Of a DNA stretch of 47,102 nt, positions 1 to 7,890 are shown piece by piece. Below the pieces are notes generated by a model. The model searched no databases. It saw nothing but the letters and a program-made list of their open reading frames with translations, and was not told where the DNA came from. Origin of the DNA: an uncultured Alloprevotella sp. GTDB taxonomy: Bacteria > Bacteroidota > Bacteroidia > Bacteroidales > Bacteroidaceae. The stretch lies in contig CALUIN010000011.1 of the NCBI GenBank assembly GCA_944320745.1, forward strand, positions 1-47,102. The letters run 5' to 3'. The stretch's first letter is position 1; every line of letters starts with the position of its first letter. The position numbers and the translations under genes are program-made.

Positions 1-155
1 GCTGGGAGGTGAAGGACGGCGGCGGCCGCTCCGCGGGCTACCGCAAGTGGAACGACTTCCGCGAACGCTGGGAGGTGTTCGACGCCCGCGGCCGCATGAT
101 CGCCTACTATGCGTGGAACGACTTCCGCCGCCGCTGGGAGTATTTCCGCATATAG
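1..155 (+). CDS. C-terminal end of a WNDF-repeat protein (5' partial)
   Basis: The open frame enters from the window edge (codons in phase with base 3) and ends at TAG 153-155, leaving about 50 residues. Two near-identical units are visible, KWNDFRERWEVF and AWNDFRRRWEYF, about 23 residues apart, joined by an FDARGRMIAYY linker. Such aromatic/charged tandem units suggest a repeat-built, probably extracytoplasmic beta-rich protein, but I do not recognise the family and the N-terminus is missing. It converges on the acetyltransferase gene that ends at 204. No terminator is obvious in the 48-base gap. Confidence 0.55.
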   Translation, partial: WEVKDGGGRSAGYRKWNDFRERWEVFDARGRMIAYYAWNDFRRRWEYFRI

Positions 156-203
156 CCGCGGGGCGGCTTGCCCCGGATCGGCCGGCCCGCGGCGCGCCCG
201 GCC

Positions 204-809
204 TCAGCCGCGGGCCGGCCAGCGGTTGCCGATGAACTCGGGATGCCCGTGCGGGGAGACGACGCGGGCCGGGACGCCGGCGGCCGTCGTGTCGGGCGGC
301 ACGTCGCGCGTCACCACTGCGCCGGCGCCGATGGTGGCCCCCGCGCCGATGTGCACGTGCTCCACGATGCAGACCCCCGGGCCGATGTAGACGCCCGGGC
401 CGATGACGGCCGCGCGCCCTTTGTTCGACCCGATGGTGGTCAGCTGGCTCAGGTTGACGTTGTCGCCGATGACGGCCGTCGGGTTGACGATGGTGCCGAA
501 GGCGTGGCCTATGTAGAGGCCGTAGCCTATGCGCGTCGTGGGGTAGATCAGCAGCCCGTAGCGGCGGGCATAGCGCCGGTGCATCAGGCGGCACAGCGGC
601 CAGGCCCAGCCGCGCCAGGCCGCCAGCCGAAGCCACAGGCTGAAGCCGAAGGCCGGATTGCGCCAGGCGTAGAGCCACATGGCGGGCAGCGAGGCGCGGC
701 GGCCGGTGTAGCGGTAGTAGTCGCTGCGGACGTACTCCCAGCACTCCGCATACGAGCGCGGCAGGCGGGGACACTCCTCCGCCGCGCGGTTTTCTTCAGG
801 TTTTTCCAT
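204..809 (-). CDS. Serine acetyltransferase-like hexapeptide (left-handed beta-helix) O-acetyltransferase
   Basis: A 201-residue protein starting MEKPEENR. The N-terminal half (SDYYRYTG..., then [18 protein letters not shown]) matches the helical region of short CysE/capsule-type serine acetyltransferases. The C-terminal half shows hexapeptide turns ([43 protein letters not shown]) with the usual [10 protein letters not shown] catalytic-His stretch, and ends AAGVPARVV. The likely reaction is acetyl transfer from acetyl-CoA to serine or a sugar hydroxyl. The frame stays open upstream to 953, but I chose the ATG at 807-809 because the extra residues are Arg/Pro-rich noise. A roughly 330-base structured leader precedes it. 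It could be CysE itself or a polysaccharide O-acetyltransferase; no neighbouring gene decides. Confidence 0.8.
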   Translation of the reverse strand: MEKPEENRAAEECPRLPRSYAECWEYVRSDYYRYTGRRASLPAMWLYAWRNPAFGFSLWLRLAAWRGWAWPLCRLMHRRYARRYGLLIYPTTRIGYGLYIGHAFGTIVNPTAVIGDNVNLSQLTTIGSNKGRAAVIGPGVYIGPGVCIVEHVHIGAGATIGAGAVVTRDVPPDTTAAGVPARVVSPHGHPEFIGNRWPARG

Positions 810-864
810 GCGTTTCTCTTCTGTTGCGCGAACGCCAGGTGTCCGGACGAAGCGGGGAGGGGGA

Positions 865-993
865 GGCCAAGGGCCAGAAAAAGCATGGACCGGAAATCTT
901 ACCATGCTCTGGGCTCTTGGCCTTGCCCTCCTGATACGATAAGTCCTGCCCATGCTGTCGCACGGGCGTCCGCGAACTTATCCGAGTATCAGG
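865..993 (-). other. Two large hairpins in the leader of the acetyltransferase gene
   Basis: The 397-base gap between nrdG and the acetyltransferase holds two inverted repeats. One is at 930-944 with 976-993: 8 bp (CCTGATAC/GTATCAGG), a 3-base bulge, then 7 bp (GATAAGT/ACTTATC), with an inner GCCC/GGGC stem. The other is at about 865-924 (AGGCCAAG...CTTGGCCT outside, AGCATGG/CCATGCT inside). Neither is followed by a clean U-tract, so these are not plain terminators. They lie between a TATATTTG box at 1145-1152 and the start codon, so they would be part of the mRNA leader. I do not recognise a known riboswitch class. Confidence 0.5.
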
Positions 994-1136
994 CTTGCGG
1001 GTAAATACGGCCAAGTATTCAGAGCAATGTCGGACAGATAGCAAACGCTGGTTGTGAATATGTCTGTTCTTTTTTTTCGGAGGAATTATTTCATTGGCTT
1101 TGTTCTCTCTTTTCGGGGTTGTGGGAATATACGGAA

Positions 1137-1168
1137 TTTGCCGGCAAATATAAGCATTTGCCGGCAAA
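1137..1168 (-). promoter_or_regulatory. Twin TTTGCCGGCAAA palindromes around a TATATTTG -7 box
   Basis: The 12-bp perfect palindrome TTTGCCGGCAAA occurs twice, at 1137-1148 and 1157-1168, exactly 20 bp centre to centre (about two helical turns). On the minus strand the sequence between them reads TATATTTG (1145-1152), a match to the Bacteroidota -7 consensus TAnnTTTG. The arrangement suggests a promoter for the leftward acetyltransferase gene with paired binding sites for a dimeric regulator. No good TTTG -33 element is at the standard spacing. Confidence 0.5.
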
Positions 1169-1206
1169 GAACGGGTGTGGGGCATGAGGTTTCCGCTTCT
1201 GCCCGG

Positions 1207-1686
1207 TCAGGGGGCTGCGGGGCGGCGCAGGCGTGCTGTGATGTCGGCCAGGGCGCCGCCGGGCCCTACGCGGTAGAGGCGCTGGTTGGTGTGCGGGTCG
1301 GAGAGCGGGCCCCGGTCCGCGCGCCAGGGTCCCAGCTTCACGTAGTCGAAGGCGTCGGGGCGGAAGGCTGCCGGAAGCCTCTCGCAGCCGCTGTACCAGC
1401 CCGTGCGCAGCTCGCGGCCGTAGCTGCGCCTGACGGCCGCGAGCAGCCGCGCCACGCCCGCGGGGTCGGCGTCGCCGCCCATGAGGCCCACGCACGTCAC
1501 CTCGCCGCGGTAGTCGTCCAGCAGCGCCAGCAGCCGCTCCTCGGTCAGTTCCTCGCCCGTGTCGCCCTGGAGCCACGCGCTGTGGCATCCCGGGCAGCGG
1601 TGCGGGCAGCGGGAGAGGTTGACGGCCAGCGTCACCTCGTCCGGGAACTCCTGGAACACAATGTCGTGGTTCACGTACTTCAGCAT
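1207..1686 (-). CDS. nrdG: Anaerobic ribonucleoside-triphosphate reductase activating protein
   Basis: A 159-residue radical-SAM activase. The N-terminal MLKYVNHDIVFQEFPDEV is followed by the cluster motif CPHRCPGCHS, a CxxxCxxC that would bind the 4Fe-4S/SAM, and later VGLMGGDAD, the glycine-rich SAM-contact strand. Its family role is to generate the glycyl radical on NrdD. The start codon (1684-1686) overlaps the 3' end of nrdD (stop 1680-1682), so the two genes are translationally coupled and share the B12-riboswitch leader. Length and motif spacing are normal for short Bacteroidota NrdG. Confidence 0.93.
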   Translation of the reverse strand: MLKYVNHDIVFQEFPDEVTLAVNLSRCPHRCPGCHSAWLQGDTGEELTEERLLALLDDYRGEVTCVGLMGGDADPAGVARLLAAVRRSYGRELRTGWYSGCERLPAAFRPDAFDYVKLGPWRADRGPLSDPHTNQRLYRVGPGGALADITARLRRPAAP

Positions 1687-3800
1687 GTTTCTTCGTTTTG
1701 TAGCGTGCGTGCCGCGTGGGCGTAGTAGCGGCGCGCCGCCTCCTTCTGGCGGTCCAGCGAGAAGTTGGACACGCGCTTCAGGTAGCCGATGACGCGCGTG
1801 AGGTAGTCCACGTCGTGCGAGTGGCACTCGGGGCATTCCTTCAGGTAGCGTTTGTCGATGTGCCCGCAGGCGTTGCACAGGGTGTTTGGTATGTTGAACG
1901 TGAAGTAGTTGCACCCCTCGCGGGCCGCCACGCGGAGCAGCTGGCGGTATTGCGCGCGGCTCAGGTGCTCGTCCAGGTTCATGTGGAGGGCCGAGCCGCC
2001 GGTGAGGTGGCGTATGTAGCGGCGGCCGTGCAGGCGGAACTTTTCGATGATGTCCGTCGTGGGGTCCTCCACCACGTAGAAGTAGCTGTTGTAGCAGTCG
2101 CGGGGCACGCGGTAGCCGTCCTCGCGGTCCCAGCGCGCCATTTTCACGCCGACGTTCTCGGCCGGAATCATCTCGCAGTTGAAGAGCACGTCCTTCGAGC
2201 GGTACTGCTTGTTGTAGCGCTCGATGAGTCCGAGCACTTCGCCGGCGAAGCGCTCGTAGTCCGGATTGTCCGAGATGCTGATGCCCAGGCTCTCGGCCGC
2301 TTCCACCAGACCGTTCACCCCGATGGTGAGGTATTGCCGGCGCAGGTTGATGTAGCCCGCGTCGAAGAGCGGGAGCATGCCCTTGTCCTTCATCTCGCGC
2401 AGGTTGGCGTCGTAGGCCAGCTGCACACGGTGGGCCAGGTCGACCACTTCCTCCAGCAGTTCCAGGTAGGGCCTCCCCTCGCGCACGGCCTGCTGCACGC
2501 AGCGGTTCAGGTTGATGGTCAGCACGCTCTTCGAGCCGGTCGAGACGCCGCCGGCCCCCAGCGTATAGCTGAAGCCGTTGTCCTGGATTTCGTTGCGCAG
2601 GCGGCAGCAGGAGGAGAGCGAGTCGGCGTTGTCGCTCATGTAGGTGAAGAAGGAGTGTCCGGCGGCATACATCTCCGCCGTGAAGTCGGCGTAGTCGCGG
2701 TCCAGGGCGTCGCCGTCGCGCGTCAGGAGGGCCATCGTCTCGACCGGGAAGGTGAGCACGGCCCGCGTGCGCTCGGCGTTGAACCAGCGCATGAAGCGCC
2801 GCTGCAGCCAGTCAAGGGCCGGCCAGCTGGGGCGCGAGCCGTCCGGGAAGCGGAACTCGCCGAAGAGGCTTTCGAAGTAGTAGCGGTCGTAGTAGGAGAT
2901 GTTCCAGAAGACGGACTGGTAGTTGCGCGCGCCGGCGGGCTGGTTGATGGAGTAGACGATTTGCTCGAAGCAGTCTGTCACGACCTTGTCTATGGTGCGT
3001 CGGCGCAGGGAGAGGTCGGCCGGGGCGTCGGGGCGCAGGTAGTAGTCCGGCCCGTATTCCAGTTCGAGGAAGTGGCTCATGTACATGAGGAACTCCGGCG
3101 TGGCGCAGGCTCCCGAGAGCATGCTCGACACCATGAACACCATGTTGACGAAGCCGCCGCAGAAGGACTTCAGGTTGGTGGGCGCCGAGGCGTTGCCGCC
3201 GATGGAGCGCGTCCCGCCGAGCAGCCAGGGATACATCGTGATGGCGGCGCAGTAGTTGGCCAGGCTCGTCTCGTCGTTCTTGTAGAGGAAGTGGCGGCGC
3301 AGCAGGTCGAGGTAGCGCGCGGCCGTCTCCTTGCCGTACATCTGGCGGATGCGGTCGCAGAGCAGGCGGCGGTTCAGGCGGATGAAGCCCGGCTTGGGCA
3401 GCTCGCCGATGAGCGTGGCGATGTTCTTGTGCTCCACGTTGGCGTTGGCGTCGTACTTCGAGCCGGTGGCGGCGTTGGCCGAGGTGCAGTAGTCCGCCAG
3501 GAAGCGCATGCGGGCCGCCGTCTCGCGGTCTTCGCCGTGGCGGTAGCGGTAGAGCATGAAGGCCTTGGCTGCGGCGAAGTGGCCGGCGGCCATGAGGGCC
3601 GTCTCCACCTGGTCTTGGATTTCCTCCACGCCCATGCCGTCGTGCAGGCGGAGGCGGGCGGTCAGCGCGTCGAGGGCGGCGCCGTCGGCCGGATGGCCCG
3701 TGGCGGCGAAGGCGCGGCTCATGGCGGAGCGGATTTTTCCGATGGCGAACGGCTCGGTGGAGCCGTCGCGCTTGCGGATGAAGCGGTTTTCTGAAGTCAT
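1680..3800 (-). CDS. nrdD: Class III (anaerobic) ribonucleoside-triphosphate reductase
   Basis: A 706-residue oxygen-sensitive enzyme that reduces ribonucleoside triphosphates to deoxyribonucleotides using a glycyl radical installed by NrdG. An ATP-cone allosteric domain opens the protein (KRDGSTEPFAIGKIRSAM, about residues 10-95). A cysteine-bearing segment (SLSSCCRLRNE) lies mid-protein. A zinc site has CxxC pairs near residues 642/645 and 656/659. The radical-loop motif RVIGYLKRV puts the predicted radical glycine near residue 672. Start ATG 3798-3800 follows a leader with a cobalamin riboswitch, so expression should fall when B12 is plentiful. Full length, no frameshift. Confidence 0.95.
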   Translation of the reverse strand: MTSENRFIRKRDGSTEPFAIGKIRSAMSRAFAATGHPADGAALDALTARLRLHDGMGVEEIQDQVETALMAAGHFAAAKAFMLYRYRHGEDRETAARMRFLADYCTSANAATGSKYDANANVEHKNIATLIGELPKPGFIRLNRRLLCDRIRQMYGKETAARYLDLLRRHFLYKNDETSLANYCAAITMYPWLLGGTRSIGGNASAPTNLKSFCGGFVNMVFMVSSMLSGACATPEFLMYMSHFLELEYGPDYYLRPDAPADLSLRRRTIDKVVTDCFEQIVYSINQPAGARNYQSVFWNISYYDRYYFESLFGEFRFPDGSRPSWPALDWLQRRFMRWFNAERTRAVLTFPVETMALLTRDGDALDRDYADFTAEMYAAGHSFFTYMSDNADSLSSCCRLRNEIQDNGFSYTLGAGGVSTGSKSVLTINLNRCVQQAVREGRPYLELLEEVVDLAHRVQLAYDANLREMKDKGMLPLFDAGYINLRRQYLTIGVNGLVEAAESLGISISDNPDYERFAGEVLGLIERYNKQYRSKDVLFNCEMIPAENVGVKMARWDREDGYRVPRDCYNSYFYVVEDPTTDIIEKFRLHGRRYIRHLTGGSALHMNLDEHLSRAQYRQLLRVAAREGCNYFTFNIPNTLCNACGHIDKRYLKECPECHSHDVDYLTRVIGYLKRVSNFSLDRQKEAARRYYAHAARTLQNEETC

Positions 3801-3987
3801 AATGTGGCGGATTTTTGGCCGGAAGGGACAGGCCGCGGCGGGGGAGCGTCACACGCTACGCGCCGGGCGCGCTTTCCGTCGCGCCGGAGAGTACGGCCGG
3901 TTTCCTTTCCGGGAAATTTTTCAGGATGTTGCGGATGGACGTCGGGCCGTGGCTCCTATTCCCGGGAGCTCCGGCCCGAAGGGCGGA

Positions 3988-4160
3988 CTTAACGGCAGGT
4001 CTTCTGGCTCGTCCCTTTCCGAATCCCTTCCCGCACCGCGCGGGTGCAGTGGATGTAACGATTTGGAAATCATGATGGGACACACAGCAGCGGGTACTGT
4101 CGCCGATTCGCACGGCGTTCCCTCTTGGCCGCGGCGCGCGGGGCGCGCGGAACCGTTGTC
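3988..4160 (-). promoter_or_regulatory. Cobalamin (B12) riboswitch upstream of nrdDG
   Basis: Read on the minus strand, the region contains the hallmark conserved blocks in order: AAGAGGGAA (about 4122-4130), GCCGTGCGAATCGGCGACAG, then CCCGCTGCTGTG (about 4085-4096), and the B12 box GCCAGAAGACCTGCC at 3994-4008. Outer P1 pairing is visible as AACGG (4153-4157) with CCGTT (3991-3995). A -7 box at 4168-4175 would start transcription just before P1. The 190 bases between aptamer and nrdD hold no classic hairpin-plus-U-tract, so control may be translational, as is common in this phylum; that is inference. Confidence 0.93.
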
Positions 4161-4167
4161 GCAGCGG

Positions 4168-4175
4168 CAAAGGTA
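4168..4175 (-). promoter_or_regulatory. -7 promoter box TACCTTTG for the nrdDG riboswitch transcript
   Basis: TACCTTTG on the minus strand matches the Bacteroidota TAnnTTTG -7 box and sits about 7 bases before the start of riboswitch P1. It is packed directly against the preceding terminator hairpin. I see no TTTG at -33. Confidence 0.6.
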
Positions 4176-4181
4176 CGCAAA

Positions 4182-4211
4182 AAATCCCGGTCGGAGGAGC
4201 GGCCGGGATTT
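4182..4211. terminator. Bidirectional rho-independent terminator
   Basis: AAATCCCGG (4182-4190) pairs perfectly with CCGGGATTT (4203-4211) over a 12-base loop. It is flanked by A/T runs on both sides (six A starting 4179 on the left, TCTTTTT on the right). On the minus strand it would end transcription of the upstream HTH-like gene just before the nrdDG promoter begins. Confidence 0.7.
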
Positions 4212-4328
4212 CTTTTTCCGGGAAATTTTCTATCTCGTTCATCCAGAAGGATATTCCGAAACGGGAAACTTTTCCTGCTCTCCCCTTCGTTTCCCTGCCT
4301 CTCTTTCCTGTGCGCGGGCCAGTTCCCG

Positions 4329-5238
4329 TCAGTCCGTCCCTAAGCCCTCTGCGGACAGGGCTGCCTCGTGGTCCAGGAGGGCTTTTTCGGCGTGCAGGTC
4401 GCGCAAGTCCAGCTTGGGCGAGGGGAGTGTGGACATCTTGATGGAGTCCGCCGCGCCGCATACGTAGTCGAAGATGAGGCGCTCCTCTTCGCTTTGCCCT
4501 TCGGGCGCGATGAGGCGGGCGGGCAGTTCCGCGAAGTCGTCGGGGCGGTACGCGTCGTCCAGCTTGACCAGGACGATGCGGCGAGCTATGGGGTTCTTGT
4601 TGTAGTCGGGGACGAGGTAGAGGCCGCGCAGCAGGCGGATGTCTTCCAGGAAGGGCAGCTGGAGGTAGACCGTGACGAGCGACATGGCCGGTTCCTCGAA
4701 GGCGTTGAGCAGGAGGTAGAGGATTTGCCGCTCCTGGAGGATGCCGATGCCCTCGCGCACGGAGCCGTGGACGCTCTTGCGGCCGGCGCGCAGGCAGGCG
4801 TCGCCCGGCGCGAGGTAGAAGGGTTCGGCCTTGAGCGCGCGCCGAGGAGGAGCAGCTGTAGGACATGTATGTGCCCTGCAGGCGGCCCAGCCGGTCGGAC
4901 GAGGCGGCCGTGCTCCGTTCCAGCAGGCGGAGGAAGGGCGGCGTGGCCGAAGGGCGCGGCGGGCTGTAGGCGGCCACGTCGCGGAGCAGGCCGGGCAGCA
5001 TGGCCAGCAGCCGCTTGCGCGAAAGGTTGTTCACGTTGGCCAGCGCGGCGTCGAGCGCGCGGTCGAATCCGTCGCGGCCCACGCGCTTGCTAAAGGCGGG
5101 CAGCACGGTGGCGTGGAGGGCCGAGAGGACGCTGGGCTGCACCCCTGTCCGGGCGGCGATGTCCTTCATGCGGGCGCCGTCGCGCCGCAGCAGGCGCAAC
5201 CGTTCGTAGAGGTCGAGCAGTTCTTCTTCTTCGTTCAT
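4329..5238 (-). pseudogene. Bacteroidota HTH-type conserved protein, frameshifted
   Basis: The N-terminal part reads from the ATG at 5236-5238 (MNEEEELLDLYERLRLLRRDG) and includes an HTH-like stretch, MKDIAARTGVQPSVLSAL. It runs to TYMSYSCSSSARA near 4834. The continuation LKAEPFYLAPGDACLRAG through LVTVYLQLPFLEDIRLLRGL and IARRIVLVKLDD to the stop at 4329 lies in a different frame. The switch falls in the alternating GC run at about 4831-4843, where removing one base restores a single frame of about 300 residues. The two halves together resemble a conserved Bacteroidota regulator-like family of unknown function. A real mutation or a one-base assembly error are both possible. Confidence 0.6.
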
Positions 5239-5441
5239 GTCTGTGGGTCTGCGAAGTCCCGCCAGGGATTCCGGCAGTGCAAAGGTGGGGCGGAGAAATG
5301 TCGCGGACGTGAAGGTTTTGTTACAAAGCGGATATATGTATGCTAATTCATCCGCTGGTCGCCGGATTTCATGAATGATTTATCGCGATTCATAGCCCGG
5401 GTGGCCGCGGGGCGCGACCTTTGCACTCCGGAAATCCATAA

Positions 5442-6522
5442 GTGAACATGATACCGAAGACTGCAAAACTTATTGTATTCAGCGGGCCCGGCGTCCCGCT
5501 GCGGATGGAGGAGCGGGAGCTTCCCGCTCCCGCCGAGGGTGAAATCCTCGTGCGCAACACGTATGCCACGCTCTGCCGGAGCGACCTGAGCACTTACCTG
5601 GGCCGCCGCGTGGAAAAGACGCCTACCATCCTGGGCCACGAAATCGTGGGCCGCATCGTGGCCCTGGGTTCGCCTCTGTCCGGACTGGACGGCAGGCCGC
5701 TCCGTGTGGGCGACGTCGTGACGTGGGCCATCTATGCCGCCGACCCTGCCGGACCCATGGCGCGGCGGGGCATACCGCAGAAGGCGGCGGACCTCTTCAA
5801 GTACGGCCACGAGCGATTGACGCCGGAAAGCTCGTGGCACGGCGGCCTGGCGGAGTACACGCTGCTGCGCCGCTTCACGCCCGTGCTGGCCTTGCCCGAG
5901 GAGCTGCCCCTGCCGGCGGCCGCGCTCATCAGCTGCGCCGTCTCCACAGCGGCCGGCGCCATGCGCCTGGCGGGCCCGCTCCAGGGCCGCCGCGTAGCGG
6001 TATGGGGGGGCGGGGATGTTGGGCGTGACGGCCTGCGCCATGGCCCGCGAGGCCGGCGCCGCGTGGGTGGCGGCCGTCGACCCCGACGCGCAGCGCCTGG
6101 CCGTGGCTGCCCGCTTCGGCGCGACGGAACTGGTCCCCGCCGGCGAGGCGCGGCCGGAGGCGATGCAGGCCGACGTGACGATGGACTTCTGCGGCCGGCC
6201 CGAGGCCATGGAGCAGACGCTCGGGGCGCTGGCCGTGGGCGGGACGGCCGTCTGGGTGGGCGGCGTGTGCCCGCAGCGGCCTGTGCGCGTGGACGGCGAG
6301 CGCGTCGTGCGCCGGCTGCTCACCGTCCGCGGGCTGCACAACTACAATGCCGGCGACTTCAGCGCCGCCGTCTCCTTCATGACGCGCTGCCACGGGCGTT
6401 ATCCCTTCGCCTCGCTCGTTCGGGGCGGATTTCCGCTGGAGGAGGCCGAGGAGGCTTTCCGCTACGCCGTGGAGCACAATCCGTATCGCGTGGGCATTGA
6501 CTTCAAGACAGGCAGACCATGA
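5442..6522 (+). pseudogene. Zinc-type alcohol dehydrogenase, HpnZ-like, frameshifted at a G7 run
   Basis: The first frame (from about 5442 or ATG 5448) gives the GroES-like catalytic half: RNTYATLCRSDLSTYLGRR with a zinc-ligand Cys, then TPTILGHEIVGRIVALG with the His-Glu of GHE. The Rossmann half continues in the next frame from 6011 (GVTACAMAREAGAAWVAAVD... to HNPYRVGIDFKTGRP, stop 6520-6522). The break is at seven Gs, 6004-6010; with six Gs the text reads VAVWGAGMLGVTACAMA, the expected GxGxxG dinucleotide loop. The order of a medium-chain dehydrogenase followed by a DUF5690 transporter resembles phosphonate-catabolism-associated (HpnZ/TIGR03366-type) clusters; substrate is inferred only. 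Confidence 0.65.
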
Positions 6523-7798
6523 GCAACGGACGTCTGGACACTCTCCTTTCGCGCGGCCGCGGCGCGGGGTTCAGCCTCTTCTGCACAGCCGCGGCGCTTG
6601 TCACGTACATGAGCATGTATGCCTTCCGCAAGCCGCTCTCGGCCGCCACGTTCGAGGGCCTTACGTACTGGGGCATGGACTACAAGATTATCGCCCTCAT
6701 CAGTCAGGTGGCCGGCTACACGTGCTCCAAGTTCCTGGGCATCCGCGTCGTTTCGTCCATGCGCCCCTCGTGCCGCGGCCGTGGAACGTGGTGTTCCTCG
6801 TGGCCAACGGCCTGCCCCTGGGCATGATTTTCGGCATAGTCATTTCTTTCCTGGAGGGACGGCGCAACACGGAGCTGCTCGGCGCGGGCCTCTGCGTGAG
6901 CTTCATCACGGCGTCGGGCGTCACGAAGGCCGTGGGCCGCTGGCTCGTGCTGCAGTTTGGCGTGTCGGACTTCTGGATGCCTTTCCTCACGGGGCTGCTG
7001 TTCGTGCCGTTTCTCTTGCTGGGCGTGTGGATGCTGGGCAAGATTCCGCCGCCCACCGAGCAGGACCGCGCCCTGCGCTCGCGCCGTTCGCCGATGGACG
7101 GCGCGGCCCGCCGCGGTTTTGTCCGCACCTTCTTCTGGGGCGTCGTGCTCTCCGTGCTGACCTACGCCACGCTGACCGTCTACCGCGACCTGCGGGACAA
7201 TTTCGCCGTGGAGCTCTGGGCGCAGCTGGGCTTCGGCGACGACGCCGGCGTGCTGGCCGTCTCGGAGATATGCATCGCCGTGCTGGTGCTGAGCCTCGTG
7301 GGCAGCATGATTCGCGTCGTGGACAACCGCAAGGCCTTCTTCGGCAACATCGCCATCTTCGCCGGCTGCGGCCTGTGCCTGTTGGGCAGCACGGTGCTCT
7401 TCCGTCTCGGCCTCTTGCCGGCCTTTGCCTGGATGGTGCTGTCCGGCTTCGGGCTTTACCTTTGCTACGCCTGTTTCCACACGATGTTTTTCGAGCGTTG
7501 GATAGCCGTGTTCCGTTACCGGAGCAACATCAGCTTCATGATTTGCACGTCGGACTCGTTCGGCTATCTGGGCAGCGTCTGCGTGCTGGTCTACAAGAAT
7601 TTCTTCACGCCCGAGGTGGACTGGCTGGCGTTCATCACGACGGCGGCCTGCGTCAGCGGGACGGTCATCGCGGCCTGTTCGCTGCTGCTCTACGTCTACT
7701 TTTCCCGCAAGGCGCGGCGGAGCCGTTCCGCGGCGGAGGCGTGGACCGGCGCGGCTGCCGGGAGCGAGGCGGTGCAGCCTTGTCCGCCGCTCTCCTGA
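6519..7798 (+). pseudogene. DUF5690-family MFS-type transporter, internally deleted and frameshifted
   Basis: The start ATG 6519 overlaps the dehydrogenase stop (ATGA). The first frame gives MSNGRLDTLLSRG... a first membrane span and a KFLGIRVVSSMRP segment, stopping making sense near 6765. The second frame resumes at LVPRPWNVVFLVANGLPLG (from 6767) and runs to 7798 through about nine more hydrophobic spans. By comparison with the family layout, one helix (some 25-30 residues) appears lost at the junction 6761-6769 along with the frame. This looks like a real deletion or an assembly collapse rather than a one-base error. The intact family is thought to be a permease next to phosphonate-type enzymes. 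Confidence 0.6.
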
Positions 7799-7813
7799 GG
7801 GCGAGGCGTGGAC

Positions 7814-7863
7814 GAACGGGCCTTTTTTCCTTTCGGTAGGAAAAAAGGCCCGTTCCGTTTTTT
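7814..7863 (+). terminator. Rho-independent terminator after the DUF5690 gene
   Basis: A perfect 17-bp stem, GAACGGGCCTTTTTTCC (7814-7830) with its complement at 7839-7855, over an 8-base loop and followed by CGTTTTTT. It starts 15 bases after the stop codon. The tail is on the plus strand only. Confidence 0.9.
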
Positions 7864-7890
7864 GAGAGAAAGCCGTCGCCGCGGGGAAGG

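Noticed and set aside
1780-1800. Ile in place of Cys beside the NrdD radical glycine (RVIGY)
   Set aside because: I believe this variant is normal for this branch of class III reductases, and the zinc cysteines and glycine are intact.
1716-3794. Very long open frame opposite nrdD
   Set aside because: An antisense shadow typical of GC-rich coding DNA: Val/Ala/Glu/His-rich with no recognisable motif, while the other strand encodes a complete NrdD.
3906-4230. Two copies of TTTCCGGGAAATTTT flanking the riboswitch
   Set aside because: Noted at about 3906-3920 and 4216-4230, but one lies in the terminator's T-rich tail region and the palindromic match is short; too weak to call an operator.
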